Numbered from the stretch's first letter, positions 52,173 to 62,766 are shown. The stretch is 64,000 nt of DNA from Planctomycetaceae bacterium (GCA_024742875.1 JANSXP010000029.1:1-64000); one strand, 5' to 3'. The notes: generated from the sequence alone by a model not told the origin. Numbers and translations: made by a program.

Positions 52173-53168
52173 ATGCTTATGCTCGCTGGGGTCTTGACCG
52201 AACGTCGGCGCGTGGAACTTGTGGACGTGCCAGAACCTGTGCTGGACGTGACCCTAAGCGGACAAATCGTCTTTCAGCCGGAACTGACCTGCCTGTGCGG
52301 ATCTGACCTGCCGTTTTTTGACGGCGAGTTTGAAGGACACGACATCAGCTACCCCCAGGAGCCCGGCATGTCGCTCCACGAAATGGTGGGCACAGTCGTC
52401 GACACCAACGGCAGCCGCTGGGTTCAGGGCACACGCGTGCTGGCGGTGCCTGTTGGGCAGCAGGGACTGTTTGAACGATACGTGCTGTCAGAAGATCGCG
52501 CGATTGCCCTGGACCCTCGTCTGGACGATCCGATTGCTCTGATGGCGCAGCCATTTGGCACGGTCGTGTGGGCCCTCAAAAAGCTGCCCAATATGATCGA
52601 CCGCGATGTGGCCGTGCTCGGACTGGGGCCGATCGGTCAGATGTTTGTCGCCGGTCTGCGCAATATGGGAGCACGCAGGATCATCGGTATCGATCCAATC
52701 GCCGATCGCTGCCAGTTGGCACGGCAAATGGGAGCGACCGACGTGGTGGCGATAACGGGGCTGGAGGCCACGGATCAGGTGCGCGATCTGCTTGGTGGTG
52801 AACTGCCGGAGATCGTCGTCGAAGCGGTGGGGCATCGGGCTCAGGCCCTCAACGATGCCATCGACCTGACGGCCGAGTTTGGCAGTGTGCTGTACTTCGG
52901 TGTGCCTGCCAATGAAATTCACAACGTCCGGCTCAAAGACGCGATGCTGAAAAACGTCCGTATCCTGACCAGCCTGCATCCCGATTTTGAACGCACGTTT
53001 CCGCTGGCCATGCAGTGGCTGGCAGAAGGACGCATCGATCTGGCGCCCCTGCTGACTCATCGATTTGCGTTGAACGATATTCAGACAGCGTTTGATACGT
53101 TTCGAGATCGCAAAGACGGAGCCATCAAAGTGCTGGTGGAGTTTCCGGCACTGCAGACGCCAGGCTGA
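52173..53168 (+). CDS. Zinc-type alcohol/polyol dehydrogenase-like protein (MDR)
   Basis: About 331 residues from ATG 52173 (the frame is open to 52119). Medium-chain dehydrogenase fold with the first catalytic zinc ligand in LTCLCGSDLPFF (C42), H69-E70 in SLHEMVG, a Rossmann motif VLGLGPIGQMFVAG and an aspartate at the end of the next strand (IIGIDPIADR) pointing to NAD. The lobe with four structural cysteines is missing. Substrate is unknown; it stands alone next to the tRNA. Confidence 0.83.
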   Translation: MLMLAGVLTERRRVELVDVPEPVLDVTLSGQIVFQPELTCLCGSDLPFFDGEFEGHDISYPQEPGMSLHEMVGTVVDTNGSRWVQGTRVLAVPVGQQGLFERYVLSEDRAIALDPRLDDPIALMAQPFGTVVWALKKLPNMIDRDVAVLGLGPIGQMFVAGLRNMGARRIIGIDPIADRCQLARQMGATDVVAITGLEATDQVRDLLGGELPEIVVEAVGHRAQALNDAIDLTAEFGSVLYFGVPANEIHNVRLKDAMLKNVRILTSLHPDFERTFPLAMQWLAEGRIDLAPLLTHRFALNDIQTAFDTFRDRKDGAIKVLVEFPALQTPG

Positions 53169-53461
53169 ACAACAGCCGAAAAGCGTTATGTTCATCCGCC
53201 ACCAGGAACTTTGCACAGCAGGTCGCGTGACCTACGGCTGTTCGTAACACACGCTACTGCGCCGCCGGAACCGCTGGAGATATATCTTAGGGCACTGTAT
53301 GATCGTTCGTTACAGAGGTGGTGATCAAGGCTGTGCCTGATGACGTGCAGCCCGCTTTGCGACCACCCTGCCCACCGATTTTCGATTCCCGACTTCTCCC
53401 TGTTCGCGTCACGACTTCACGAATCAGGGAGGGGTCTGGTCCCCAAACGGAGCATTTCAAC

Positions 53462-56400
53462 GTGCGATCCATCCTGCCTGTTATTCTTGTTTTGCTGCTG
53501 GTGAACAGTGTGCCAGCTTCTGATCGAGTTGCCGATCGAACGCCCGATCAGGCGGTTGCCGGCTTGAAAGTGAACGATGCACTCCAGGTGCAGCTGATTG
53601 CTTCCGAGCCGATGCTGCTGAGCCCGTCCAACATTGATGTCGATCATCTGGGTCGCGTCTGGGTGTGTGAAGTCGTCAACTACCGGCACTTCGCCAACAA
53701 GAACAACCCGGCCCGAGAGGAGGGCGATCGCATTGTTGTGCTGGAAGATACCAACGGCGATGGCGTGATGGATAAACAGACCACTTTTTATCAGGGACGC
53801 GACATTGATTCGGCCCACGGCGTGTGCGTGCTGGGCAATCGTGTGATCGTGTCGGTTGGTGACAACGTCATCAACATGTACGACGACGACGGCGACCTCA
53901 AAGCCGATCGCAAAGAAGTGATGTTTGGCGGCATCAAGGGCACGCAGCATGATCACGGCATCCACAGTTTCACATTTGGCCCCGATGGCCGGCTGTACTT
54001 CAACTTTGGCAACTCCGGCAACGAACTGCACACACCAGACGGCAAACTGGTTGTGGATATCGCCGGTAACGAAGTCATCGCCCGCCGTCAGCCGTATCAG
54101 GAAGGCATGGCGTTTCGCTGCGAACTGGATGGCTCTCGTGTGGACACTCTGGGCTGGAATTTTCGCAACAACTGGGAACTGTGTGTCGACAGTTTCGGGA
54201 CCATCTGGCAGTCCGACAACGATGATGACGGCAACCGCGGTGTTCGCATTAACTTTGTGATGGAGTACGGCAACTACGGTTACAAAGATGAATTCACCGG
54301 CGCTGGCTGGCGGACGCCGCGCACCGGCTGGGAGAAAGAGATTCCGCAGCGGCACTGGCATTTGAATGACCCCGGTGTGGTGCCCAACATGCTGCAGACC
54401 GGCGCGGGCTCACCCACCGGCATTCTGATTTACGAAGGCAGTCTGCTGGCTGATCCGTTTCGAAATCAGCTGATCCATTGTGACGCCGGTCCCAACGTGG
54501 TTCGCAGCTATGAGGTCAGTCAGGCGGGTGCCGGCTACAAGGCAGACATCAACGACATTCTGACGGCCGCCACCGATCAGTGGTTTCGCCCCTCCGATGT
54601 GTGCGTGGCTCCCGATGGTTCACTCATTGTCGCCGACTGGTACGACCCCGGTGTTGGCGGTCACCGACAGGGCGACATTCAGCGCGGCCGTTTGTTTCGA
54701 GTGGCACCAAAAGATTCGCCCTACACGGTGCCGAAAGTTGATTTGAGTACGATTGATGGTGCCGCCGTGGGGCTGCTCAGCCCCAACGTAGCCACCCGTT
54801 ATCTGGCGTTTGAGACCCTGCACAAAGCGGGAACCAACGCAGAAGCCGCCCTTCTGAAAATCTACCAAGACAACCCTAACCCACGTTTCAAAGCCCGTGC
54901 TCTGTGGCTGCTGGGACAGATTGACGGCCTGACCAGCAAGTACGTTGACCGCGCCACTTCAGAACAGGATGCCGACCTGCGAATTACGGGCCTGCGTCTG
55001 GCACGCCGCATGAATGCGAATGTGGCGGGCGTGGTTGAGCGATTGCGAGAAGATGAATCGGTGAAGGTTCGTCGTGAGTGTCTGGTGGCTTTACGCCACC
55101 TGCCGGCTGACGTCAAAGCGCCACTGTGGGCAGATCTTGCCGCGCACATGCCTTCGCACGATCGCTGGTATCTGGAGGCACTGGGCATCGCCGCGGGAAG
55201 TGACTGGGACGCGTGCCTGACCGCATTTTTCGGTGGTGACAAAGACCTCAGTCCGGAGCTGGCTGCCAGCGTCATCTGGCGCAGTCGCGGCACAAACTCC
55301 GCAGACAAAATCGTGGCGTTGATCAAACAACTCGCGTCCGCCAAAACCGAAGGCGGCGCAGACCACATGCTGCTGTTTTTTCGGGCGCTGGACTTTCAGC
55401 CGAAAGACAAAGTGGCGGCCAGCGTGGGCTCACTGCTGGCCCAGCCGTTTTTGACCAGCCTTCCCAAAGACACCTCACCCGTCATTGTGGCGGAGACACT
55501 GCAGCGTTTGGGAACCAGTGATTTTTCGGCCAACCCGGATGCCAAAGCGGCACTGGAAAACGCGCTGACCGATCTGGCCGGCACCTCTCAGGCCATTCAG
55601 CTGATTGAGCAGTTCAAGCTCACCGACCGCTATCCCGAACTGCTCACCCTGGCTCAGGACAATCCGAACGCTCAGATTGGCGTGGAGGCCGTGCGGGCCC
55701 TGCTGCGAAACAAGCAGTGGAATCTGCTGTCCACCGCACTGCGCAGTGAAGACCTCAAGTCCGCCACCGCCACGGCACAGGTGCTCGGCAATTCTCTGGA
55801 AAGCTCAATTGCCGGCATCATGATGGGCATTGTCAAAGACGCCGGCGTGGATCTGGACGTTCGTCGCGAGTGTGTGCGTGCGTGCGGCAAGGTGGCGTAT
55901 GCGTCAAGAGAACTGGCCAAAGTGATTGAGGCCAAACAGCTGGATCCCGGTCTGCTGCAGGCGGCGGCCGCCGCCATGCACGGCGCTTCGTCGCGCGGCA
56001 CGAGGGAGATTGCCGATCGACTGTTCCCCCGGCCGCCCGCCAAAGAGGGCAAGCCTCTGCCGCCGCTGTCAGCCCTCGTGAAGCAGACAGGCGACGTCAA
56101 AAACGGGCGGCTGATCTTCAACACCACAGGCACGTGCCACAAATGTCATGTCGTGAACAAAGTGGGCCGCGAACTGGGTCCGGACCTGTCGGAAATCGGC
56201 AGCAAGCTCTCACGACAGGCCATGTTTGAATCCATCCTGTATCCGAGTGCCGGGATCAGCCACAACTACGAGGCGTATTCTGTGGTTTTGGCGTCCGGCA
56301 CGGTGGTGAATGGTTTAATTACCAGCCGCACTGATGATAGCATCACGGTCAAAGGCGATGACGCGATTGTCCGAACATTCGCGATGGATGACGTTGATGA

Positions 56401-56509
56401 GGTGGTCAAACAAAAGATCTCACTGATGCCGGCGGACCTGACAAAGATCATGACCGTTCAGGAAGTCGTGGATGTGGTGGACTACCTGCAAACACTGAAG
56501 AAAAAGTAG
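53462..56509 (+). CDS. Large PVC-type heme-binding propeller/HEAT protein
   Basis: 1015 residues from GTG 53462, which directly precedes a signal peptide (RSILPVILVLLLVNSVPAS); the frame is open to 53318. The N-terminal propeller (about 40-440; LSPSNIDVDHLGRVWVCEV, GIHSFTFGPDGRLYFNFG) is of the PVC membrane-bound dehydrogenase type. A HEAT-like helical middle (about 470-860) follows, then the C-terminal heme domain with CHKCH near residue 890 (GRLIFNTTGTCHKCH, GRELGPDLSEIG) and MPADLTKIMTVQEVVDVVDYL. It probably works in extracytoplasmic sugar oxidation (inference). The CNT transporter starts six bases after its stop. Confidence 0.92.
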   Translation: MRSILPVILVLLLVNSVPASDRVADRTPDQAVAGLKVNDALQVQLIASEPMLLSPSNIDVDHLGRVWVCEVVNYRHFANKNNPAREEGDRIVVLEDTNGDGVMDKQTTFYQGRDIDSAHGVCVLGNRVIVSVGDNVINMYDDDGDLKADRKEVMFGGIKGTQHDHGIHSFTFGPDGRLYFNFGNSGNELHTPDGKLVVDIAGNEVIARRQPYQEGMAFRCELDGSRVDTLGWNFRNNWELCVDSFGTIWQSDNDDDGNRGVRINFVMEYGNYGYKDEFTGAGWRTPRTGWEKEIPQRHWHLNDPGVVPNMLQTGAGSPTGILIYEGSLLADPFRNQLIHCDAGPNVVRSYEVSQAGAGYKADINDILTAATDQWFRPSDVCVAPDGSLIVADWYDPGVGGHRQGDIQRGRLFRVAPKDSPYTVPKVDLSTIDGAAVGLLSPNVATRYLAFETLHKAGTNAEAALLKIYQDNPNPRFKARALWLLGQIDGLTSKYVDRATSEQDADLRITGLRLARRMNANVAGVVERLREDESVKVRRECLVALRHLPADVKAPLWADLAAHMPSHDRWYLEALGIAAGSDWDACLTAFFGGDKDLSPELAASVIWRSRGTNSADKIVALIKQLASAKTEGGADHMLLFFRALDFQPKDKVAASVGSLLAQPFLTSLPKDTSPVIVAETLQRLGTSDFSANPDAKAALENALTDLAGTSQAIQLIEQFKLTDRYPELLTLAQDNPNAQIGVEAVRALLRNKQWNLLSTALRSEDLKSATATAQVLGNSLESSIAGIMMGIVKDAGVDLDVRRECVRACGKVAYASRELAKVIEAKQLDPGLLQAAAAAMHGASSRGTREIADRLFPRPPAKEGKPLPPLSALVKQTGDVKNGRLIFNTTGTCHKCHVVNKVGRELGPDLSEIGSKLSRQAMFESILYPSAGISHNYEAYSVVLASGTVVNGLITSRTDDSITVKGDDAIVRTFAMDDVDEVVKQKISLMPADLTKIMTVQEVVDVVDYLQTLKKK

Positions 56510-56515
56510 CCATAA

Positions 56516-57928
56516 ATGGAACGCGGAATCAGCCTGCTCGGCCTGTTTGTGATGCTGATCCTTGCCTGGGGACTCAGTTCGCACAAATCCAAAGTCAGCT
56601 GGCGAATCGTTGCAGGCGGGTTGTTTCTGCAGTTCGTCTTTGCTTTTCTGATTCTAAAGACCACCCAGGGCGAAGCCGTCTTTGCGGCCATCGGAGACTT
56701 CTTCACGGCCGTGCTGGGCTTTGTGGATGAAGGCTCCGCGTTTCTGTTTGACATCTTCCCCCGCGAGGGAGAGGCCGAGGGATTCGCGCCCCAGTACACG
56801 CTGTGGCGTTCCTTCGCATTTGGCATTCTGCCGACCATCGTTTTCTTCTCGGCGCTGATGTCGATTCTGTATCACATCGGTGTGATGCAGCTGATCGTCA
56901 AAGCGTTTGCCGCCGTGATGCAGAAAACGCTGGGCACGTCCGGAGCGGAAACACTGTCTGCCGCCGCCAACGTGTTTGTCGGGCAGACCGAAGCGCCACT
57001 GGTGATTCGCCCTTATGTTTCCAGCATGACCATGTCGGAGCTGAATGTGGTGATGGTGGGCGGCTTTGCCACGATCGCCGGTGGCGTGCTGGCCGCTTAT
57101 GTGGGCATGGGCATTGATGCGGGCCATCTGCTGACGGCGTCCGTGATTTCCGCTCCGGCCTCACTGTTGATTGCCAAAATTCTCCAGCCGGAAACCGAGC
57201 AGTCCAAAACGGCGGGCACCGTGGAAATGGAGCCGGCGAGCAAGTGCGTCAACGTGCTGGAAGCAGCCGCTGAGGGAACGCAGGCGGGTCTGCACCTGGC
57301 TCTCAACGTCGGCGCGATGCTGCTCGTCTTTGTCGCTCTGGTGGCGATGGGCAACGCGTTTCTGGGCTGGGCCAGCACGGCCATCCAGGCACAGATGGGC
57401 GTGAAAGAGGTCTCACCGATCACCCTCGAACAGCTGCTGGGGTACGCGATGGCCCCCTTCGCCTGGATCATGGGCATCCCCAAAGACGAGTGCCTGCAGG
57501 CCGGATCCATTCTGGGCACCCGCACAGTGGTGAACGAGTTTCTCGCGTACATCCAGCTGTCCGGGCAGCAGGCGGAACTGAGCCCGCGGACCAACCTGAT
57601 TCTCACCTACGCGCTGTGTGGCTTCGCCAACTTCAGCTCCATCGGCATTCAACTGGGCGGCATTGGCGGCATCGCCCCTGAGCGACGATCGGATTTAGCG
57701 AAGCTGGGCCTGCGAGCGATGGTCGGCGGCACGCTGGCGGCCTTCATGACGGCCTGCGTGGTTGGCTTTCTGCTCAGCGACGAGGATTTGGAACGCCGCA
57801 GTCAGGCCACGGACGACCAGGCCAGCATCACTGTCCCCGAGACTGTTCATCGGCTGGAAGACGGCTCGGTCCATTCGACGATGGCGGCCGATTCTTCTGC
57901 CAGCGATAGTGTCTGGTCCCCAGCGTAA
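56516..57928 (+). CDS. Concentrative nucleoside transporter (CNT family)
   Basis: 470 residues with 8-10 membrane segments. Family motifs are present: FGILPTIVFFSALMSILYHIG, GTSGAETLSAAANVFVGQTEAPL, MTMSELNVVMVGGFATIAGGVLAAY (in part) and GTRTVVNEFLAYIQLS with CGFANFSSIGIQLGGIGG. It imports nucleosides with sodium or protons. An exported nucleoside hydrolase is encoded at 41335-42258 but is not adjacent. The last 34 codons overlap the 3' end of a convergent gene. Confidence 0.93.
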   Translation: MERGISLLGLFVMLILAWGLSSHKSKVSWRIVAGGLFLQFVFAFLILKTTQGEAVFAAIGDFFTAVLGFVDEGSAFLFDIFPREGEAEGFAPQYTLWRSFAFGILPTIVFFSALMSILYHIGVMQLIVKAFAAVMQKTLGTSGAETLSAAANVFVGQTEAPLVIRPYVSSMTMSELNVVMVGGFATIAGGVLAAYVGMGIDAGHLLTASVISAPASLLIAKILQPETEQSKTAGTVEMEPASKCVNVLEAAAEGTQAGLHLALNVGAMLLVFVALVAMGNAFLGWASTAIQAQMGVKEVSPITLEQLLGYAMAPFAWIMGIPKDECLQAGSILGTRTVVNEFLAYIQLSGQQAELSPRTNLILTYALCGFANFSSIGIQLGGIGGIAPERRSDLAKLGLRAMVGGTLAAFMTACVVGFLLSDEDLERRSQATDDQASITVPETVHRLEDGSVHSTMAADSSASDSVWSPA

Positions 57929-58199
57929 TCAGCACCGCAATGCAGCCGCCCTTCCACACGGCCAGCCACCACGGCTTCCACCAGGCGCCGGTCTGCGTTT
58001 CCATCACTTCTGAGCCGGCGAAGATCCAGAATACGACGGCAATCAACAACAGGCGTCGGGTGGCGGAACGTTTTTCGACACGAGTAGCAGAACGTTCTTC
58101 TAAACGGGTGGCAGAACGGGTGGCCAGCACCACAGCATAGACACCCAAAGCCGTCCATAGCACGGCTTCAAACACGTTAAAGTAAAAGACGTAATCCAC
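57828..58199 (-). CDS. Small membrane protein with RSATR repeats
   Basis: 123 residues from GTG 58199 (the frame is open to 58247). Three hydrophobic segments: VFYFNVFEAVLWTALGVYAVV, LLLIAVVFWIFAGSEV and LAVWKGGCIAVLITLG. Between the first two is a short basic repeat, RSATRLEERSATRVEKRSATR, encoded by a 30-base DNA repeat. Family not recognised. The C-terminal ~33 codons overlap the transporter gene on the other strand, which is unusual; the end may be shorter in reality. The remaining gap to 58483 holds only the leader of the next gene. Confidence 0.55.
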   Translation of the reverse strand: MDYVFYFNVFEAVLWTALGVYAVVLATRSATRLEERSATRVEKRSATRRLLLIAVVFWIFAGSEVMETQTGAWWKPWWLAVWKGGCIAVLITLGTRHYRWQKNRPPSSNGPSRLPADEQSRGQ

Positions 58200-58483
58200 T
58201 TCCGGCCTCCCTGTGCTGCAGTTTGACGGTCTGCAGCAGGAACTCAAGCGGATTGCGAATCCTCAGCGGTTTCGTGTTCGCTGGCCATGCCCGGGCAGTG
58301 TGGCCACAGCCATCGTGGAAAATCGCCGATGGGGTGGTTACGATCGCTGGGTGGTTCGCACAGTAGCCAAAGGTCAGCAATCAGCGGCCGGACGATTAGC
58401 GTCTCCCACCGGGCGGCGATCAGTCTGTCGAATCACCTCCCCTCAAAATCCCTCCAACCTTTGTCCTCAGAATTGGAATTACT

Positions 58484-59917
58484 ATGGGCTCAATTTCACG
58501 TCGACAGTTTATGGCCTCTGCGGCTGCCGCCAGCGCGGCCATGACGTTTCCCTCAGTCGCCAGAGCCGGCATGGCCATCGACGACATCAATATGGGGTTC
58601 ATTTCCTGTGGCAGCCGCGCCGGCGCTCACATGGGAGCCTTCAATGGCCTGGACGGTGTCAATGTGGCGGCGGTTTGTGATCCGGACGAAGGACGACTGG
58701 GCAAAGCGGCCAGCAAGTACAAGGCGAAAGCCTACACCGATTTGCGGAAGCTGATCGCCGACAAAAACGTGGATGCCGTGGTTGTCGCCACCACCAATCA
58801 CTGGCACTGCCTGGCGTCCATCTGGGCGATGGAAGAAGGCAAAGACGTGTACGTGGAAAAACCCCTGTCGCACAGTCAGTGGGAAGGCCAGCAGACCGTC
58901 AACGCGGCCCGCAAATACAACCGCATCTGTCAGGTGGGCACGCAGCAGCGGTCGGACCCTATGCAGGCGGAAATCAAAAAATTCCTGCACGAAGAAAAGG
59001 CGCTGGGCGAAATCAAAACCGCCCGCGTGAACCGCTTCGGCGTGCGTGGGCCCATCGGCAAGCGTTCCACGCCATTGGAAATTGACAAAAGCGTCGATTA
59101 CGACCTGTGGCTGGGGCCTGCTCAGGACAAGCCAATCTTCCGCAACAAACTGCAGTACGACTGGCACTGGGACTTTAACACGGGCTCCGGTGAAATGGGC
59201 AACTGGGGCGTGCACGTGCTGGATGACCTCCGCAACAATGTCTTCCAGGACAAAGTGCGTCTGCCAGGTCGCATCTTTGGTGCCGGTGGACGCGTCGCGT
59301 GGAACGACGCGGGCGACACGCCGAATGTGCACTTCGTGTATTTTGACACTGGCAGCATTCCGACCGTCATTGCACTGACGAACCTGACGGCCGGCGGCAG
59401 CGCCAAAAAGTCGCCCGCTCATCCGGGTCCTGGCAGCGGCTACATCGCCTACTGCGAAGGCGGTCGGTTTGAAGGCCAGCGTGGTCGCGGTGCCGCGTAC
59501 GACAACAACGGCAAGCTGATCAAAAAGTTCAGCGGTGGTGCGGGCAACCGACATCAGGCCAACTTTATTGAAGCCGTCCGCTCACGCAATGTGTCCAGCC
59601 TGAACACGGATGTGGAAATGGGCCACCTGTCCACCGGCTGGTGCAACCTGGCCAACATTGCCTTCCAGACGGGCACGCCGTTTGACAGAAAAGACGCGGG
59701 TCAGGTCAGCGATGAGATCTGGACCAATGTCGTGGCAGAAATGGAACAGCATCTGTCAGCGCACAACGTGAAGCTGGAGAGCGATCAGATCCAGCTGTCG
59801 CCCATGCTGACCATCGATCCGGAAACGGACATGTTTGTTGGCGACCACGCAGATGCCGCCAATAACTTCATCAAGCGGGAATACCGTGCCGGCTATGAAG
59901 TACCGGAAATCAGCTAA
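58484..59917 (+). CDS. Tat-exported Gfo/Idh/MocA-family oxidoreductase
   Basis: 477 residues with a twin-arginine signal (SISRRQFMASAAAASAAM). The Rossmann part (INMGFISCGSRAGAHMGAF) has an altered glycine motif; the second motif EKP (125-127) and the sequence NHWHCLASIWAMEEGKDVY are clear. The C-terminal domain has FNTGSGEMGNWGVHVLDDLR, typical of planctomycete members that oxidise or epimerise sugars outside the cytoplasm with tightly bound NAD(P). The substrate is not known. Strong terminator downstream. Confidence 0.9.
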   Translation: MGSISRRQFMASAAAASAAMTFPSVARAGMAIDDINMGFISCGSRAGAHMGAFNGLDGVNVAAVCDPDEGRLGKAASKYKAKAYTDLRKLIADKNVDAVVVATTNHWHCLASIWAMEEGKDVYVEKPLSHSQWEGQQTVNAARKYNRICQVGTQQRSDPMQAEIKKFLHEEKALGEIKTARVNRFGVRGPIGKRSTPLEIDKSVDYDLWLGPAQDKPIFRNKLQYDWHWDFNTGSGEMGNWGVHVLDDLRNNVFQDKVRLPGRIFGAGGRVAWNDAGDTPNVHFVYFDTGSIPTVIALTNLTAGGSAKKSPAHPGPGSGYIAYCEGGRFEGQRGRGAAYDNNGKLIKKFSGGAGNRHQANFIEAVRSRNVSSLNTDVEMGHLSTGWCNLANIAFQTGTPFDRKDAGQVSDEIWTNVVAEMEQHLSAHNVKLESDQIQLSPMLTIDPETDMFVGDHADAANNFIKREYRAGYEVPEIS

Positions 59918-59942
59918 GACTTCAGCAAGCGCGAGACAGATG

Positions 59943-59975
59943 AGTCCCGACGGCCTTTGCCGCCGGGACTTTTTT
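59943..59975 (+). terminator. Rho-independent terminator after the MocA-family gene
   Basis: 12-bp stem AGTCCCGACGGC/GCCGCCGGGACT with one mismatch and a 4-base loop, followed by six T residues, 26 bases after the stop codon. Confidence 0.92.
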
Positions 59976-60043
59976 ATGCGCCGATTCTTTCGCCCCCCTG
60001 TTTGCGTTAAGCTGAATTCAACTTTAGCGCAAGGAGCCTCTGC

Positions 60044-61039
60044 ATGAGACTGCAATCACTTTTGTTCTCTTTGTCTGTTTGTGTGACCATCGCCACAGAC
60101 ACGGCGTCCGCTCAGGATTTGCCGCCGCTGCAGCGAACCTCCACCGTCAGTTCCATCGACGGCAAACAACAGCCCGTGCTGTACTGGGCGCCGCAATCCG
60201 CCACAGAACGTCCCACCACACTGTTTGTGTTTCTGCATTCCTGGAGCAGCGATTACCGCCAGGACAATTCCAAGTGGCAGGCGGAAGCCGTGAAACGCGG
60301 CTGGATTTATCTGCACCCCAACTTTCGCGGTGTCAACAACTCGCAGAACGCGTGTGGCTCAAAACTGGCGCGGCAGGATGTGATTGATGCGGTCCGCAGG
60401 GCCAAGCAGATGTTCAACGTTGATCACGACCGCGTCTATCTGGCGGGAGTGTCCGGTGGAGGCCACATGACAATGCTGATGTCCGGACATCATGCGAACG
60501 AGTTTTCGGCTGCGTCCGCGTGGGTGGGTATCAGCGACATGCCCGAGTGGTACCACTTTCATTTGAAGGACGGGCAGCCCCAGCGATACGCGAAGATGAT
60601 CCTGCAGTGCTTTGGCGGCCCACCGGGCACATCGGCGGAAATCGACGCGCAGTACAAAGATCGGTCGCCCCTGTTTCATATGCACAAAGTGGGCGACCTG
60701 CCACTGGACATTTATGCCGGCGTCAACGACGGGCATACGGGGTCTGTGCCCGTACGACATTCGTTGAGAGCCTTTAATCGACTGGCGGCCGCTCACGGCA
60801 ACCCCACTGTCAGCGACGAGGAAATGGAGCAGTTGTGGACAAACCGGCGGCTCAATGCCCCCGGAAAATCCGACCGGCAGACGGACAACACACTGGGACG
60901 CGAGATCCTGCTGCGGCGCACATCCAACGGCAGTCGCGTCACCATTTTTGATGGCGGACACGAAAGCCTGCCGGTCGCTGCCTGTGACTGGTTGCAGCAG
61001 CACCGCCGCACGACGCCGCGCGTGACGACCACTCCTTAA
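60044..61039 (+). CDS. Exported alpha/beta hydrolase (esterase/PHB-depolymerase-like)
   Basis: 331 residues with a signal peptide (LLFSLSVCVTIATDTASA). The alpha/beta hydrolase core has FVFLHSWSSDY (oxyanion side), GVSGGGHMTM with nucleophile S137, a likely acid residue in IYAGVNDGHTG and the terminal histidine H306 in DGGHES. It probably hydrolyses an ester or peptide outside the cytoplasm; closest in plan to S9-like or feruloyl/PHB esterases. A sialate-esterase-type gene follows after 133 bases, suggesting joint deacylation of glycans. Confidence 0.8.
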   Translation: MRLQSLLFSLSVCVTIATDTASAQDLPPLQRTSTVSSIDGKQQPVLYWAPQSATERPTTLFVFLHSWSSDYRQDNSKWQAEAVKRGWIYLHPNFRGVNNSQNACGSKLARQDVIDAVRRAKQMFNVDHDRVYLAGVSGGGHMTMLMSGHHANEFSAASAWVGISDMPEWYHFHLKDGQPQRYAKMILQCFGGPPGTSAEIDAQYKDRSPLFHMHKVGDLPLDIYAGVNDGHTGSVPVRHSLRAFNRLAAAHGNPTVSDEEMEQLWTNRRLNAPGKSDRQTDNTLGREILLRRTSNGSRVTIFDGGHESLPVAACDWLQQHRRTTPRVTTTP

Positions 61040-61172
61040 CCGGATCACGGCCCATCATCCTGCAGGTCACCTCGGCCTGGCTTGCACACTCCCGGAAGAC
61101 CGGCCATAGTCTGGTCGCCGTCACCTGACGGTTCCTTCCTGAAGTTTTCCAACCTGTGCGAGAGACCTGTTC

Positions 61173-62702
61173 ATGAAAAACGTGTGCCTTTCCCTGCTGC
61201 TTGTCGGTGCGGCAGTCACCATCACGCAGCCCGCCGCCGCCGAGCTGAAAATGAGTGCCGTGTTCGGCGATCACATGGTGCTGCAGCAAAAGCAGCCCAT
61301 CAGAATCTGGGGCTGGACGAAGCCCGGCCAGGCGGTGACCGTCAGCTTTGCCGATCAGAAAAAAGCGACCACGGCCGGTGATGATGGTCGCTTTGATTTG
61401 AAACTTGATGCCGTTCCCGCCGGCGGTCCGTACACGATGACGGTGGCCGCCGACACCAGCAAAACCTTCAACGATGTGCTGGTCGGCGAAGTGTGGCTGT
61501 GTTCCGGTCAGTCCAACATGCAGTGGGCAGTCAATAGTGCCAACGACCCCGATCTGGAGTCCCTAACGGCCAAATACCCCAATCTGCGTCTGATTACGGT
61601 GCCGCAGACCGGCACGCAGGAAACGCAAACCACCTTCAACGGTCAGTGGCAGGCCTGCACACCCGAGACCGTTCGCGACTTTTCCGCCGTCGGCTACTTT
61701 TTTGGTCGGCAGCTGCACCAGACGCTCGACGTGCCGGTGGGGCTGATCGACAACGCCTGGGGCGGGTCAGCGTGTGAGGCCTGGGTGAAGCGGGATCTGC
61801 TCAGCGACGAGGGACTTTACGGTCCGCTGCTGAAACGCTGGGAAGACATCGAATCGAGCTACGACCACGAAGCCGCCATGGCGCAGTACAAACAGCGGCT
61901 GGCCAAATGGAACGAAACCAAAAAGGGCAATCGACCACGTCCGCCACGCAACCAGCTGGCCGGTCAGCATCGTCCGGCCAACCTGTACCACGGTGTGCTC
62001 AAGCCCGTGCTGGGCTACACCATCAAGGGCACCATCTGGTACCAGGGCGAATCCAATGCCTCACGCGCTTTCCAGTACCGTGACCTGTTTCCGCTGATGA
62101 TTTCCAGCTGGCGGGAAGAATGGGGCCAGGGCGATTTCTCGTTCTACTGGGTGCAGCTGGCCGATTTCCGCGCGGAAAAAGGCGAGCCGGCCGACAGCGA
62201 CTGGGCCGAACTGCGAGAAGCACAGACCATGGCGCTGAGTCTGCCCAACACGGGCGAAGCGGTCATCACGGACCTGGGAGAAGCCGAAGACATTCATCCC
62301 AAAAACAAACAGGATGTCGCCAAACGCCTGGCTCGCTGGGCACTCGCCCAGGACTACGGCATCGACATCGTCTACCGCAGCCCCATCTACAAATCGATGG
62401 AAGTCAAAGGCGACAAAGTGCACGTGACGTTTGATCACGTCGGCGGTGGAATGGACACCTTTGACGTACGACGCCCGGTTGGGTTTACCGTGGCCACGGC
62501 GGATGGGCCATTTGTGGCGGCCAATGCCCGCATCGTTGGCAAAGACACGATTGAAGTCTGGGCAGACGGTGTCGAAAGCCCGGCTCACGTTCGTTACGCG
62601 TGGGCCGACAATCCGATCTGCAACGTGCAGAACAAACAGGGGTTGCCGCTGACTCCGTTTCGCACGGATGAACGCAAAGGGGTGACCACAGACAACCGCT
62701 GA
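61173..62702 (+). CDS. Exported sialate O-acetylesterase-type esterase
   Basis: 509 residues, signal peptide ([18 protein letters not shown]). The N-terminal beta domain ([20 protein letters not shown]) and [14 protein letters not shown] (S114 nucleophile) are hallmarks of the sialate O-acetylesterase (SASA/SGNH) family; [16 protein letters not shown] and [15 protein letters not shown] supply the other blocks with the Asp-His pair. It removes acetyl groups from sialic acid or other polysaccharides such as acetylated xylan. The length is normal. Confidence 0.92.
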   Translation: MKNVCLSLLLVGAAVTITQPAAAELKMSAVFGDHMVLQQKQPIRIWGWTKPGQAVTVSFADQKKATTAGDDGRFDLKLDAVPAGGPYTMTVAADTSKTFNDVLVGEVWLCSGQSNMQWAVNSANDPDLESLTAKYPNLRLITVPQTGTQETQTTFNGQWQACTPETVRDFSAVGYFFGRQLHQTLDVPVGLIDNAWGGSACEAWVKRDLLSDEGLYGPLLKRWEDIESSYDHEAAMAQYKQRLAKWNETKKGNRPRPPRNQLAGQHRPANLYHGVLKPVLGYTIKGTIWYQGESNASRAFQYRDLFPLMISSWREEWGQGDFSFYWVQLADFRAEKGEPADSDWAELREAQTMALSLPNTGEAVITDLGEAEDIHPKNKQDVAKRLARWALAQDYGIDIVYRSPIYKSMEVKGDKVHVTFDHVGGGMDTFDVRRPVGFTVATADGPFVAANARIVGKDTIEVWADGVESPAHVRYAWADNPICNVQNKQGLPLTPFRTDERKGVTTDNR

Positions 62703-62726
62703 TCAGCCAGCTGACTATCTCAACGA

Positions 62727-62766
62727 AAACAGCCCCGCCGGAACACATCCGGCGGGGCTGTTTCAT
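62727..62766. terminator. Bidirectional terminator between convergent genes
   Basis: Perfect 16-bp stem (62727-62742 and 62748-62763) containing CAGCCCCGCCGG, loop ACACA. Followed by CATTTC on the plus strand and a TTTT stretch within the minus stem end. It lies 25 bases after the esterase stop and 40 bases after the end of the minus-strand surface protein. Confidence 0.88.
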
